DNA of 64,000 nt from Planctomycetota bacterium (GTDB taxonomy: Bacteria; Planctomycetota; SZUA-567; H5-PLA8), in assembly GCA_023150555.1 (NCBI GenBank), contig JAKLKQ010000010.1, positions 62,001-126,000 on the forward strand, written 5' to 3'. Below the pieces are notes generated by a model. That model was not told the DNA's origin, did not search any database, and saw only the letters and a program-made list of their open reading frames with translations. Positions 53,437 to 61,290 of the stretch are shown here, piece by piece. Every line of letters starts with the position of its first letter. Positions within the stretch are counted from its first letter, which is position 1. The translations under genes and the position numbers were made by a program.

Positions 53437-55791
53437 TTACTTGTTCGGATAGAAGTGCGGGCCTGAAGCTCCGCAGGGCAGGTTGGTGATGGGCACCACG
53501 TGCTTTCCATCCCTGGAGATCAGGACGATCTGGCGGTCATCGCAACCCTTCACGCCGTCGGCCTCGGCCAGAAACCATGGTCCAGAGGTCCCATTGAGGA
53601 CTTGGCCGTCGCCCAGGTAGATACCGTCCGCTACCGGGACATCGACAGCAGATGCGGGATTGTCCGGATCGATCAACCAGGACTTATCTCTCGCGCGGAC
53701 CAGCAGGCGGTTGTCTGCCGTCCATTGCAGCCAACTGGTTTCCGAGCCCTCGGGCGGGTCCAATTTCCTGATAATCCATCCGTCATCCGACTTCGCAGCC
53801 AGGACCAGTTCCTTGGCACCTTGCGCCACTCGCTCCGCCCAGAAGGCCAGCCGCGCGCCCTGGGTACTCCAGACGAGCCTTTCGCTGCCACGATACCCCT
53901 CAAGCAGATTCCAGTGGCGCCCAGAATCCACTTCAATTACGTAGGCGAGCTTCTGGTACCTGCCCTCCTTTTGTTGGTATGTCGAGCACGACACATACTT
54001 TCCGTCCGCCGACCATTCAATGCCGTCTCCACATGCCTGATGTTCCCCCGTCAGGCCGAACAGCTTTTTCTCCTCGCCGGATTCGAGATCGCTGACGCGA
54101 ATCGAGCGATTGCCTTCCCATGCGCCATCAGGATCGAGGCGCAAGTAGGAGATGCGCCGCCCATCCGGCGAAAGCGAGAGATCGTCGATATCTACGCCCA
54201 CCAGCACTTTCGGCACCGGCAGATGGCGGTGTGCGGCCAGGTCGTAGATGTGCAGCGCCCCCGGGCTGCCGTCGCGATTGTGCATGCGCATGTACACGAT
54301 CTGTTCCGTGCCCTTGCGCACGGCCACCTGGTTGACGGGCTCGGCATCAACCGGCACGACCATGTGTTCTTCCAGGAGATAATCGCACAAACCGCGTTTC
54401 TCCCAATCCACCAGCAGCACGTGGTTGCCCGTCCCCGGCCAGAGGGTCCACCAATCTTTGGCCTCCAATTCGGCGGGCAGGAGTGTGCGCCTTCGGGAAC
54501 CGTCCGGATTCATGGCCCAGGCCGCCATCTTCTTGCCCGGCACTTTGTTGTTGAAGACGATCACGCCCGAATTCCGCAGTTCCGCCACGGCGAGAAGCTC
54601 CAGTGCGCGCGCCGCGCCCTCGCCCTGCCCCTTGGCGAGCGCCCGAAGAGCGTCCTGAACCGCGGGGTCGTCCCAGGCGTCGACCAGATACCGGGCCGAG
54701 GTTCGGGCCTTGCGCATATCGGACCCGCTCAGCCCCGCGAGCCATTCGGCGACGTTCTCGGGCAACGGTTTGGCGGGATCCGCCGAACGCCACTCCAATT
54801 CGTTCTGCGCTTTAGCCCACCAGGCCTTCCAGAACGCGGCACCCTCGTCGGCACAAAGAATCTTCACGCTGCCGTCCGACACCATCACGAACCCCAAGCC
54901 TAGAGCCTGTACCTGGGTCGGAATGAGTATCCGCCCGGGCTTTCCCGCGTACTGATCCTTCGCAGGCGTCCGTGCGCAGGCGGTTTTCGCATTCTCGCTG
55001 AACATCAGGTTCGGAATAATGCGATCCAAAGTCTGGTCGACCGGGTCAGGATTCCCGCCGCTCCATGCACCGTTGCCCAGTGCATCGATGCGCTGCGGCT
55101 GCGCCAGGAAATTGAGCGCCTCCCACGTGCCCCACATCGCGGGGCCGGGCTCGAGATGCTGAGCCAACTCGACCAGCGCGGGCGCCACACGGCGCTTGTC
55201 GAGTCCGTCCAGCACCGCCAGAATGCCGGCCTGGCGCTTCTCGGGATCCTCGACGCCCAGGATCTTCTGCGCGGCGGGCCAGAGCTTCACGGCCGCCGCC
55301 CATGCCCCTTCGAGACGGATGCGCCGCGCGATCTCCTTCGCGCGCACGGAAAGCTCCAGATCCTTCACGTCGAAGCGTTTCTCGAGCGCGGGCAACGCGC
55401 GCGGGCCGAACGCCTCGATCTGCTGCGCGGCCTTTTCGCGAACCTGGAACTGTTCGTCGGAGAGTTGCTTTATCCACCCGTCGAGTTGTTTCTGCTCCTC
55501 CTCCGTCAGCGGCGCGAGTTGGCCCTCGCCGTCGCCGCCAAGGCTGCGCGCAAGGTCCTGCGACGGCACCGGCGCGCGGAAGAGCACCGCGTGGCCAACG
55601 CCGAGCGCGAAGCTGACCATGGCCGCGGCGGCCAGCCACGGCAGCCACACATGACGCGCGACGGCTGCTTGGGGATCCGAAGCGCGCGCCAACGCCCGTG
55701 TGACGTTGCGCGCGTCGCGCTCCGCCGTCTTGGCATCCGCGGTGAAGTAGTCGCCCAGCGCCTCGTCGATGTCCTTAGGTGCGTCGTTCAT
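53437..55791 (-). CDS. Membrane protein: HEAT-like module plus propeller-like region (putative anti-sigma factor)
   Basis: A 784-residue protein whose ATG overlaps the stop of the sigma gene (ATGA). The first 47 residues are cytoplasmic, and one helix (48-71) crosses the membrane. Residues 94-150 hold the HEAT-like module found in secreted proteins of this window (W-I-K-Q-L-S-D-E-Q-F...A-L-P-A-L-E-K). The last 350 residues look like a PD40/WD40-type propeller (L-S-P-D-G-R-R-I-S-Y, W-S-A-D-G-K-Y-V-S-C, W-T-A-D-N-R-L-L-V). Tight coupling to the sigma gene and the one-helix shape make an anti-sigma role likely, though no zinc-type anti-sigma motif is seen. Confidence 0.78.
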   Translation of the reverse strand: MNDAPKDIDEALGDYFTADAKTAERDARNVTRALARASDPQAAVARHVWLPWLAAAAMVSFALGVGHAVLFRAPVPSQDLARSLGGDGEGQLAPLTEEEQKQLDGWIKQLSDEQFQVREKAAQQIEAFGPRALPALEKRFDVKDLELSVRAKEIARRIRLEGAWAAAVKLWPAAQKILGVEDPEKRQAGILAVLDGLDKRRVAPALVELAQHLEPGPAMWGTWEALNFLAQPQRIDALGNGAWSGGNPDPVDQTLDRIIPNLMFSENAKTACARTPAKDQYAGKPGRILIPTQVQALGLGFVMVSDGSVKILCADEGAAFWKAWWAKAQNELEWRSADPAKPLPENVAEWLAGLSGSDMRKARTSARYLVDAWDDPAVQDALRALAKGQGEGAARALELLAVAELRNSGVIVFNNKVPGKKMAAWAMNPDGSRRRTLLPAELEAKDWWTLWPGTGNHVLLVDWEKRGLCDYLLEEHMVVPVDAEPVNQVAVRKGTEQIVYMRMHNRDGSPGALHIYDLAAHRHLPVPKVLVGVDIDDLSLSPDGRRISYLRLDPDGAWEGNRSIRVSDLESGEEKKLFGLTGEHQACGDGIEWSADGKYVSCSTYQQKEGRYQKLAYVIEVDSGRHWNLLEGYRGSERLVWSTQGARLAFWAERVAQGAKELVLAAKSDDGWIIRKLDPPEGSETSWLQWTADNRLLVRARDKSWLIDPDNPASAVDVPVADGIYLGDGQVLNGTSGPWFLAEADGVKGCDDRQIVLISRDGKHVVPITNLPCGASGPHFYPNK

Positions 55792-56441
55792 GGCGATTTC
55801 TCCGCATCGGAATCTGCGGGCTTGGAATGGATGGCCTCGCGCAGTTCCGGATCTTCCCTTAACAGCGCATACGCCCGCGAGAGCGTCTTTGTCACCGACG
55901 CCGGCGCGAGTCCCAATCGCGCAGCTACTTCGGCCGAGGTCAGGCCCTGGCCGAACTTCAGCGCGACGGCCGCCTGCATGTGCTCCGGCAGACGGCCCAC
56001 CGCCGCACCAAGGGCCTCGTGCCATGCAGGCCTTGGCGGAACGGGCGCGGTCTTGCCGCCTGAGCCCGCAGCGGTTTTTTCCGTACGTGCAATTCGGACT
56101 CGCGACGCGATCGTGAAAAGAAATCCCGCGAAGGCGTCGGGTTCGCGCAATGAACTCAGCCGGCGGTAGGCTTCTACAAAGGTGTCCTGGACCGCGTCGT
56201 CCAGGTCCGCGGTGCGCAGGCTGCGCCGCGCCAGAAGGAACCCGCGCACCACTCCGGCGTACTTGCGAACCAGGTCCTCGTAGGCCGGCCGCGATCCGGC
56301 TAGCGCCAGCCGAACCAGTCTGCCGTCTTCGGAGGGCGACGCCGGAAGGGCCGCCTCCATGGAGGCATGTTCAACAGGCACAGGAGCGGCATAGGCAGGC
56401 ATTTGCCTGGAAGTGTCATCGGGGGGTTCGGAATGCGGCAT
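55788..56441 (-). CDS. ECF-type RNA polymerase sigma factor
   Basis: A 217-residue sigma-70 family protein with a poorly conserved N-terminal lead of about 40 residues. Region 2 includes R-T-A-D-L-D-D-A-V-Q-D-T-F (about 75-87). Region 4 includes L-P-E-H-M-Q-A-A-V and the helix-turn-helix L-T-S-A-E-V-A-A-R-L-G-L...S-V-T-K-T-L-S-R-A. Its stop overlaps the start of the membrane protein gene by 4 bp (ATGA), a strong sign of a sigma/anti-sigma pair. It is not a close copy of the sigma factor at 16.9 kb. An ATG at codon 28 would be an alternative start. Confidence 0.9.
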   Translation of the reverse strand: MPHSEPPDDTSRQMPAYAAPVPVEHASMEAALPASPSEDGRLVRLALAGSRPAYEDLVRKYAGVVRGFLLARRSLRTADLDDAVQDTFVEAYRRLSSLREPDAFAGFLFTIASRVRIARTEKTAAGSGGKTAPVPPRPAWHEALGAAVGRLPEHMQAAVALKFGQGLTSAEVAARLGLAPASVTKTLSRAYALLREDPELREAIHSKPADSDAEKSP

Positions 56442-56612
56442 CGAATTCTCGAATATCCGGCAGTTTCGGGCGGCGCGGTATCTCTAACATCATCGTAACG
56501 CACCATGCGCAGGGCAGCCAAGCCCTTGGTTCGCCTCCCCCGCCCTGCCCTGAAAGAACCCGGGGGCTCGTGGTATCATACGTTTAGGAAGGACCAGCGA
56601 GGGGCTACGCCG

Positions 56613-57695
56613 ATGAGCGTCATTACCTATCCCGACACCGTTTCCGCGACCTACGAGCGCTTGAAGGAGCGCCTCGCGGACGTGGTGCCGGACGTCGAAC
56701 TTCGCATGAAGGCGGAGACCGCCGTCGAGGTCAACCGCCTGAAGAAGGAAAAGAACGCGATCATCCTCGGGCACAACTACATGGAGCCGGCGCTCTTTCA
56801 CAGCGTGCCCGATTACACCGGCGACAGCCTGTACCTCGCACGCGTCAGCGCCAAGGCGCAGGCGGACATCATCGTCTTCTGCGGCGTGCGTTTCATGGCC
56901 GAGACCGCCAAGACGCTGAACCCCACCCGCAAGGTCCTGCTGCCCAGCGCCAAGGGCGGCTGCAGCCTGGCCGAGTCCATCAACGGCGCCGACGTGCGCG
57001 CACTGAAGAAGCTCTACCCCGGCGTCGTCACCGTCACGTACATCAACTGCTACGCGGAAGTGAAGGCCGAGTGCGACTACGTCTGCACCAGCGGCAACGC
57101 CGAGGCCGTGGTGAAGCACCTGCTGAAGGAAGAGCATCGAAAGATCATCTTCCTGCCCGACGAGTACCTGGCCGCGAACACCGCCCGAGAGACCGGCATG
57201 ACGATCGTCTATCCCGAACGCGACGCCGCCACCGGCGAACTGCGCCCGGCGAAGGAACCGCCCGGCGCGGCACTGGTGATGATCGGCTGGCGCGGGCGCT
57301 GCGAGGTCCACGACAAGTTCACGCCGCAGGACATTACAAACGCGCGCAAACAGTTCCCCGACGTGACCGTACTGGCGCACCCGGAGTGCAGCCCCGAAGT
57401 CGTCGCGCTGGCCGACTACGCCGGCAGCACCACGCAGATGATCAAGTACGTGGAGAACATGAAGAGCGGCCGCTACCTGCTGCTGACCGAATGCAGCATG
57501 GGCGACAACATCGCCTCGAAGAACCCGCAGCGCGAGATGATCCGCCTGTGCAGCGTGCGCTGCCCGCACATGAACGAGATCACGCTCGAGGACACCCTGG
57601 CCTCGCTGAAGAACGAGCAGTACGTCATCGAGGTCGACGAGGGCATCCGCAAGCGCAGCATCCAGGCCCTGGACCGCATGCTCGCGATCGGCTGA
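56613..57695 (+). CDS. nadA: Quinolinate synthase
   Basis: A 360-residue protein with the NadA pattern: I-I-L-G-H-N-Y (50-56), F-C-G-V-R-F-M-A-E-T-A-K (89-100), Y-V-C-T-S-G-N-A (156-163) and T-E-C-S-M-G-D-N (292-299). The cysteines in the last three (C90, C158, C294) are the likely [4Fe-4S] ligands. NadA condenses iminoaspartate with dihydroxyacetone phosphate to quinolinate, for NAD synthesis. The ATG at 56613 is used; the frame is open upstream but antisense to the sigma gene region. nadB and nadC are not in the window. Confidence 0.95.
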   Translation: MSVITYPDTVSATYERLKERLADVVPDVELRMKAETAVEVNRLKKEKNAIILGHNYMEPALFHSVPDYTGDSLYLARVSAKAQADIIVFCGVRFMAETAKTLNPTRKVLLPSAKGGCSLAESINGADVRALKKLYPGVVTVTYINCYAEVKAECDYVCTSGNAEAVVKHLLKEEHRKIIFLPDEYLAANTARETGMTIVYPERDAATGELRPAKEPPGAALVMIGWRGRCEVHDKFTPQDITNARKQFPDVTVLAHPECSPEVVALADYAGSTTQMIKYVENMKSGRYLLLTECSMGDNIASKNPQREMIRLCSVRCPHMNEITLEDTLASLKNEQYVIEVDEGIRKRSIQALDRMLAIG

Positions 57696-57727
57696 CCGTC
57701 AACGCAGAATCCTTTCGCCTAACAAAA

Positions 57728-57751
57728 AACGGATCCCGGAAGGGATCCGTT
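57728..57751 (-). terminator. Intrinsic terminator
   Basis: A perfect 10-bp stem, AACGGATCCC (57728-57737) and GGGATCCGTT (57742-57751), with a GGAA loop. Read on the reverse strand it is followed by a run of six T (three more follow after one base), the classic intrinsic terminator. On the forward strand, after nadA, the T-run is missing, so it would stop nadA transcripts only weakly. Confidence 0.8.
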
Positions 57752-57894
57752 CCGTCCTGCGCAACCTTTGGAGGTTCGTGCCGCGAAGGCGTGGCGACCG
57801 GGTGCGGGGCACACGGACCTCGGCGGCCCGGCATCCGTCGATGCCAACGTTGGCCTAAAGGCCAGCGGGGAATTCGCCGAATCCCCGCGCACCC
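57728..57894 (-). ncRNA. Candidate structured RNA ending in an intrinsic terminator
   Basis: Read on the reverse strand, this 167-bp stretch folds into a compact multi-branch shape. A closing helix (57888-57894 with 57800-57806, GGGTGCG/CGCACCC) encloses hairpins at 57865-57888 (GC-rich, GCC loop), 57851-57864 (TGGCC/GGCCA) and 57830-57845 (GGCATC/GATGCC). A further hairpin (57763-57776, AACCT/AGGTT) precedes the terminator. I match it to no known RNA: tmRNA, SRP RNA, RNase P RNA and common riboswitch signatures are not seen. It may equally be the 3' untranslated part of the small gene just upstream. Confidence 0.4.
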
Positions 57895-57909
57895 ATACCA
57901 TGTTCGGTG

Positions 57910-58260
57910 CTACCGCGCCCTCGCGGCCGATCCCTCCGAGCTCACGGTCCTGCAGAAAAAATAGCGCAACGCACGACCGAGGAGCGAGCCGCCGGAGGCA
58001 GCCGATGCCCGTCGGTCGCGCGCGCCATGACCCGCCTTCCCGGCCTGGGCGAAGCGGCGCTTCCCCCGGCGGGGCGGCAGGTCAATGCGCTTCAGGGTCT
58101 TGACTTCACGCAGGGCGCGGAACTTGCCGGTGACGTCGGGTGCGGCGCCGTCCAGAGGCTCGGCCAACAGGTCCAGGCTGACGAAGCCCGACCCACCGGG
58201 ATTATCCAGCGGAATCGGTGCGGCCGTCTCACCTGGATTCGAGCGTCGGAACAGGAACAC
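57910..58260 (-). CDS. Hypothetical small protein
   Basis: A 116-residue frame that starts with GTG at 58258-58260, behind a good ribosome-binding site (GGAGGAG, spacing about 6). The N-terminal half (F-L-F-R-R-S-N-P-G-E...K-T-L-K-R-I-D-L-P-P-R-R) has a normal amino-acid mix. The last 45 residues are low-complexity Ala/Ser/Arg and less convincing. There is no signal, membrane helix or known motif. The structured stretch with a terminator lies just downstream on the same strand. It is retained because of its ribosome-binding site and the otherwise empty 750-bp gap; it might be spurious. Confidence 0.4.
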   Translation of the reverse strand: MFLFRRSNPGETAAPIPLDNPGGSGFVSLDLLAEPLDGAAPDVTGKFRALREVKTLKRIDLPPRRGKRRFAQAGKAGHGARDRRASAASGGSLLGRALRYFFCRTVSSEGSAARAR

Positions 58261-58449
58261 GACACGGCTCCTCCGGCAGGTATCACCCTGCCTTCTCCAG
58301 TCCCCTGAAGCTGGCTTTTTGGGTCACAGGTGCAGGGCGCATATTCTGCTGCGGTATTGTCCGCGCCCTTCGCTCTTTAGTTAACGATACACCGCGAATG
58401 CGCAGCGTACATTCGAAAAGCGTTTCAAATTTTCAGGAAATGTAAATGC

Positions 58450-59289
58450 TCAAGTGCCTCGGCCGAGGCGGTCGGCGAGGCGGTCTTCGAGTTCGGGGAG
58501 CGCGCGGATCTTCTTCTGCGTCGTCTCAACGTCGTACTTCACGCGGCGGTAGCGGATGGATTTGCCGTCGAAGATCACGTAGCACGCGTCGGGGTTCTGG
58601 TCGCGCGGCTGGCCAACGGCGCCGATGTTGACCAGCGTCTGCTTGTCCTGCGGTAGCACGTAGGTCTGGTTCTCGAGTTCGCCCGGCTTGATCCACTTGT
58701 AGTCGTGCGTCGCGACGCCAGGGCGGTGGCTGTGGCCGACGAAACAGAGCCAATCGAAGCGCTCGTAGCGTTCCAGCACCTTCTCCGACGGCCCAAAGCC
58801 CATGTCCTGGAAGTCCTCTTCCAGCACATAGTCGATCAGCGGGTCGGCGGGCGAAGCGTGGACGTACGTGACGCGGTTCTCGGTGCGGATCGCGGGCAGG
58901 TTCTCAAGCCAGCGCCAGCGCGCGACCTTGCCCGGCAGGCTGAAGAAGCCCGGCCGCATGTGCCGCTGGTGCAGATGCACCGCGCGCGCTGCGGCCTCGT
59001 TGAAACCCACCGGATGCGACATGAACACCGCGGCATCGTGGTTCCCGCACAGGCACCACGTACAAGCCTTGCGGGCCAGCGCCAGGCACGGCACCGGATC
59101 GGGCCCGTAGCCTACAATGTCCCCCAGGCAGACGATCTCGTCGATGTTCTGCGTGGCGATGTCAGCCAGGACCGCCTGGAAGGCTTCCAGGTTGGCATGG
59201 ATATCGCTGATGACCGCGCGGAGGCGCCACGAGCCGTTGGTCGCGGCGGGCGTGGGAACCTTGGGCGTATCGGGCGAAGCGTCCGCCAT
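58450..59289 (-). CDS. Calcineurin-like metallophosphatase (paralogue 1)
   Basis: A 279-residue metallophosphatase. All metal motifs are visible: S-D-I-H (about 28-31), G-D-I-V-G-Y-G (about 56-62), G-N-H-D (about 82-85) and G-H-S-H (about 190). It resembles the YfcE/DUF2-like phosphodiesterases of unknown substrate. A closely similar protein is encoded at 61.3 kb on the same strand; both have V-N-I-G-x-V-G-Q-P-R-D-Q-N-P-D near the C-terminus. Here a Pro/Ala-rich lead of 20 residues precedes the core. It is followed upstream by a tiny basic protein gene. Confidence 0.88.
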   Translation of the reverse strand: MADASPDTPKVPTPAATNGSWRLRAVISDIHANLEAFQAVLADIATQNIDEIVCLGDIVGYGPDPVPCLALARKACTWCLCGNHDAAVFMSHPVGFNEAAARAVHLHQRHMRPGFFSLPGKVARWRWLENLPAIRTENRVTYVHASPADPLIDYVLEEDFQDMGFGPSEKVLERYERFDWLCFVGHSHRPGVATHDYKWIKPGELENQTYVLPQDKQTLVNIGAVGQPRDQNPDACYVIFDGKSIRYRRVKYDVETTQKKIRALPELEDRLADRLGRGT

Positions 59290-59326
59290 CCGAAAACCTC
59301 AATCAGGGTGAGCCGACAAATACGGA

Positions 59327-59473
59327 TTAAACCTCAGCCGGCTTGACCCAGCGCACTTTCTTGCGACCGCCCTTGCGCTCGATGACCTTCTTGAAGCCTT
59401 CGGCCTTCTTGCGCTTGGCGCGCTTCTTCCGCTTGATGCGGATCTCCATCCTGCGTCTCTGCTTGTTCGGCAA
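59327..59473 (-). CDS. 48-residue Lys/Arg-rich protein
   Basis: A very short gene, missed by length-limited ORF calling. It starts with TTG at 59471-59473, behind an excellent ribosome-binding site (GAGAGGAG, spacing about 6), and ends with TAA at 59327-59329. An ATG at codon 9 is a weaker alternative. The protein is about half Lys plus Arg, for example I-R-I-K-R-K-K-R-A-K-R-K-K, with a C-terminal W-V-K-P-A-E-V. The composition fits a small ribosomal or RNA-binding protein, but I cannot assign a family. A possible promoter lies about 85-110 bp upstream. Confidence 0.72.
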   Translation of the reverse strand: MPNKQRRRMEIRIKRKKRAKRKKAEGFKKVIERKGGRKKVRWVKPAEV

Positions 59474-59555
59474 AACCTTCTCCTCTCTTAAAGGTTACGC
59501 GCCACCGCAGCCGTTCGCGGACGGCCCGGCGCGCGTCTAAGCTCAGGTGTGCTCT

Positions 59556-59582
59556 ATTGTAACAACAATTTAAGGGCTTCAA
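59556..59582 (-). promoter_or_regulatory. Possible promoter of the 48-residue protein gene
   Basis: On the reverse strand, TTGAAG (59577-59582) and TACAAT (59556-59561) resemble -35 and -10 boxes. The spacer is 15 bp, shorter than ideal. They lie in a locally AT-rich stretch 83 bp before the TTG start. Confidence 0.35.
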
Positions 59583-59829
59583 GCAAAGCTGTGCGCTTTT
59601 CCGTATGGCGAACAGGCTCGACCGCATGCCAAACCGAAAATCGACTTAATTAATTTTTAGGCAAAAAGATTGCACGAGTGCCCCGGCTGCCGGGTCCACA
59701 TTAGAGGCTGTTTCAACACCTTCGGCGAGGGCGGATCCGCCAGTCCCTGCAAGCAGCCGCCCCGGAGAGGTTTTGAAATATCCTCTTAATGCTCGGCCAT
59801 CTGGCCACCATCCTTGATAGGAGGCATCC

Positions 59830-61272
59830 ATGCCCGCCCCCACCCGCCGCAACCTGTCCAACCGCAACCTGTTCTGCTCCGCCTGGCTGGCCGCCGGCCT
59901 CGCAGTGAGCCTGGGACTGCCGGCCGGCCGGCTGCTGGCCGAAGAGAACGCCCCGGCGCCCGCCGCCGAGGCCGGAAAGGCGACGCCTGCAGCCATCGAC
60001 GCGCTGATCGGACAGCTGAAAAGCGAAGAGTCCACCGAGCGCGACGCCGCCCGCAAGAAGCTGGCCGAGATCGGCGAGCCGGTGCGCGCGCCGTTGACGA
60101 AGGCGCTGGAGGCGCCCGGCAGCGACCTGGACTTCAAGGCCCAGGCGACCCAGATCCTGAAGGCGCTGGACCAGATGGACGTGCTGCGCGGGATCGACAA
60201 CCCCAAGACCATCGACCTGGACCTGAAAGACGCCAAGGTCGCCGACGCGCTCGCCGCCCTGCAGAAGCACTTCGGCTGGAAGGTCGAAGCCAGCGACGAG
60301 GCCGCCGCCAAGGTCGTTTCGATCGCGGTGCAGTCGGCCAGCTTCTTCCAGGCGCTGGAAGCCATCCGCACGGCCGCGCGCCTGGGCTACAGCAGCGACG
60401 CCACCGTCTCGGACAAGCCGAACCAACTCCCCTTTACCCTTGTGGAACTGGGCGAGAAGGGCACCGTCGCGGCCGGCGCCAGCGGACCGTACCTGGTCTA
60501 CCTTAACCGCGTTTCCGCCAACATCAGCCGCACGCTGGACCTGTCGGCCGGCGAACCCACCGAACGGCGCACCTACGCCTTCGAGGCGCGCGTGGTCGGC
60601 GAGCCCAACCTCCCGGTCTCGGCGCTCGACCTGAGCGAAAGCACCTTCCAGTTCGGGAAGGACGGCGAGGCCAAGAGCGCCTACCGGCAGATGCAGCCGC
60701 TCGGCGAAGGCGTGAAGGACTGCGCGCCCCTGTACACGATCAACGAACATCCCACCCTGGACACCACGGAAAAGACCATCCGATGGAAGCTGAAGCTTCT
60801 GGCCGAGGTGGCGCTGAAGGTCGACGAAAAGCGCATCGACGACCTGTCCGATGGCAAAGAGCATACGCTCAAGGTCGGCGACAGCTCGATCAAGGTCACG
60901 GGGGTCAAGCAGAAGAACAACCGCTGGGAACTGACCTACGCGGCCACGGGCGACATCGTCCAGGACCTGACGGGCCAGCGGCGAAAGGGCATGGGCGCCA
61001 TGGCCATCATGGCGCGCAACGGCATGGCCTTCGGCGGCCGCGCCGCCGGCAACGCCGGCAAGCCTCCGGAAAACAAGCCCGGCCTCTTCTTCCTCGACGC
61101 CGAAGGGAACCAGATCCAGAACAACGGATACAGCATGCACAGCAGCAGCAACAGCGAGATGAACTCCACAGTGACCCTCTCGGCCGAGCCCAAGAGCATC
61201 CTCTTCCGCGCCATCGAGCAGAAAGCCGAGCGCGCCTTCGACCTGGAGATCAAGGAAGTTCCGCTGCCCTGA
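59830..61272 (+). CDS. Secreted protein: HEAT-like module plus STN-like region
   Basis: A 480-residue protein with a signal peptide (N-L-F-C-S-A-W-L-A-A-G-L-A-V-S-L-G-L) and a strong ribosome-binding site (AGGAGG). Residues 55-115 are the recurrent HEAT-like module (L-I-G-Q-L-K-S-E-E-S...L-A-E-I-G). Residues 125-180 resemble an STN/secretin-N-type alpha-beta segment (L-D-L-K-D-A-K-V-A-D-A-L-A-A-L). The remainder is beta-rich with a Gly/Met-rich loop (M-G-A-M-A-I-M-A) near 390 and a Ser/Asn patch near 435. Function unknown. The two metallophosphatase paralogues lie either side, on the other strand. The 356-bp spacer before it holds no further gene. Confidence 0.8.
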   Translation: MPAPTRRNLSNRNLFCSAWLAAGLAVSLGLPAGRLLAEENAPAPAAEAGKATPAAIDALIGQLKSEESTERDAARKKLAEIGEPVRAPLTKALEAPGSDLDFKAQATQILKALDQMDVLRGIDNPKTIDLDLKDAKVADALAALQKHFGWKVEASDEAAAKVVSIAVQSASFFQALEAIRTAARLGYSSDATVSDKPNQLPFTLVELGEKGTVAAGASGPYLVYLNRVSANISRTLDLSAGEPTERRTYAFEARVVGEPNLPVSALDLSESTFQFGKDGEAKSAYRQMQPLGEGVKDCAPLYTINEHPTLDTTEKTIRWKLKLLAEVALKVDEKRIDDLSDGKEHTLKVGDSSIKVTGVKQKNNRWELTYAATGDIVQDLTGQRRKGMGAMAIMARNGMAFGGRAAGNAGKPPENKPGLFFLDAEGNQIQNNGYSMHSSSNSEMNSTVTLSAEPKSILFRAIEQKAERAFDLEIKEVPLP

Positions 61273-61290
61273 GGCCGCGATCGGTGCGCG

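Noticed and set aside
57728..57894. tmRNA, RNase P RNA or SRP RNA
   Set aside because: The expected signatures (tRNA-like 3' end with CCA, the GAGGAAAGTCC element, the GGTCCGGAAGG loop region) are not present.
57901..57964. A forward-strand coding tail ending in L-Q-K-K and a stop
   Set aside because: It looks protein-like for about 17 residues, but has no start or ribosome-binding site in frame, and the sequence before it is a run of hairpins.
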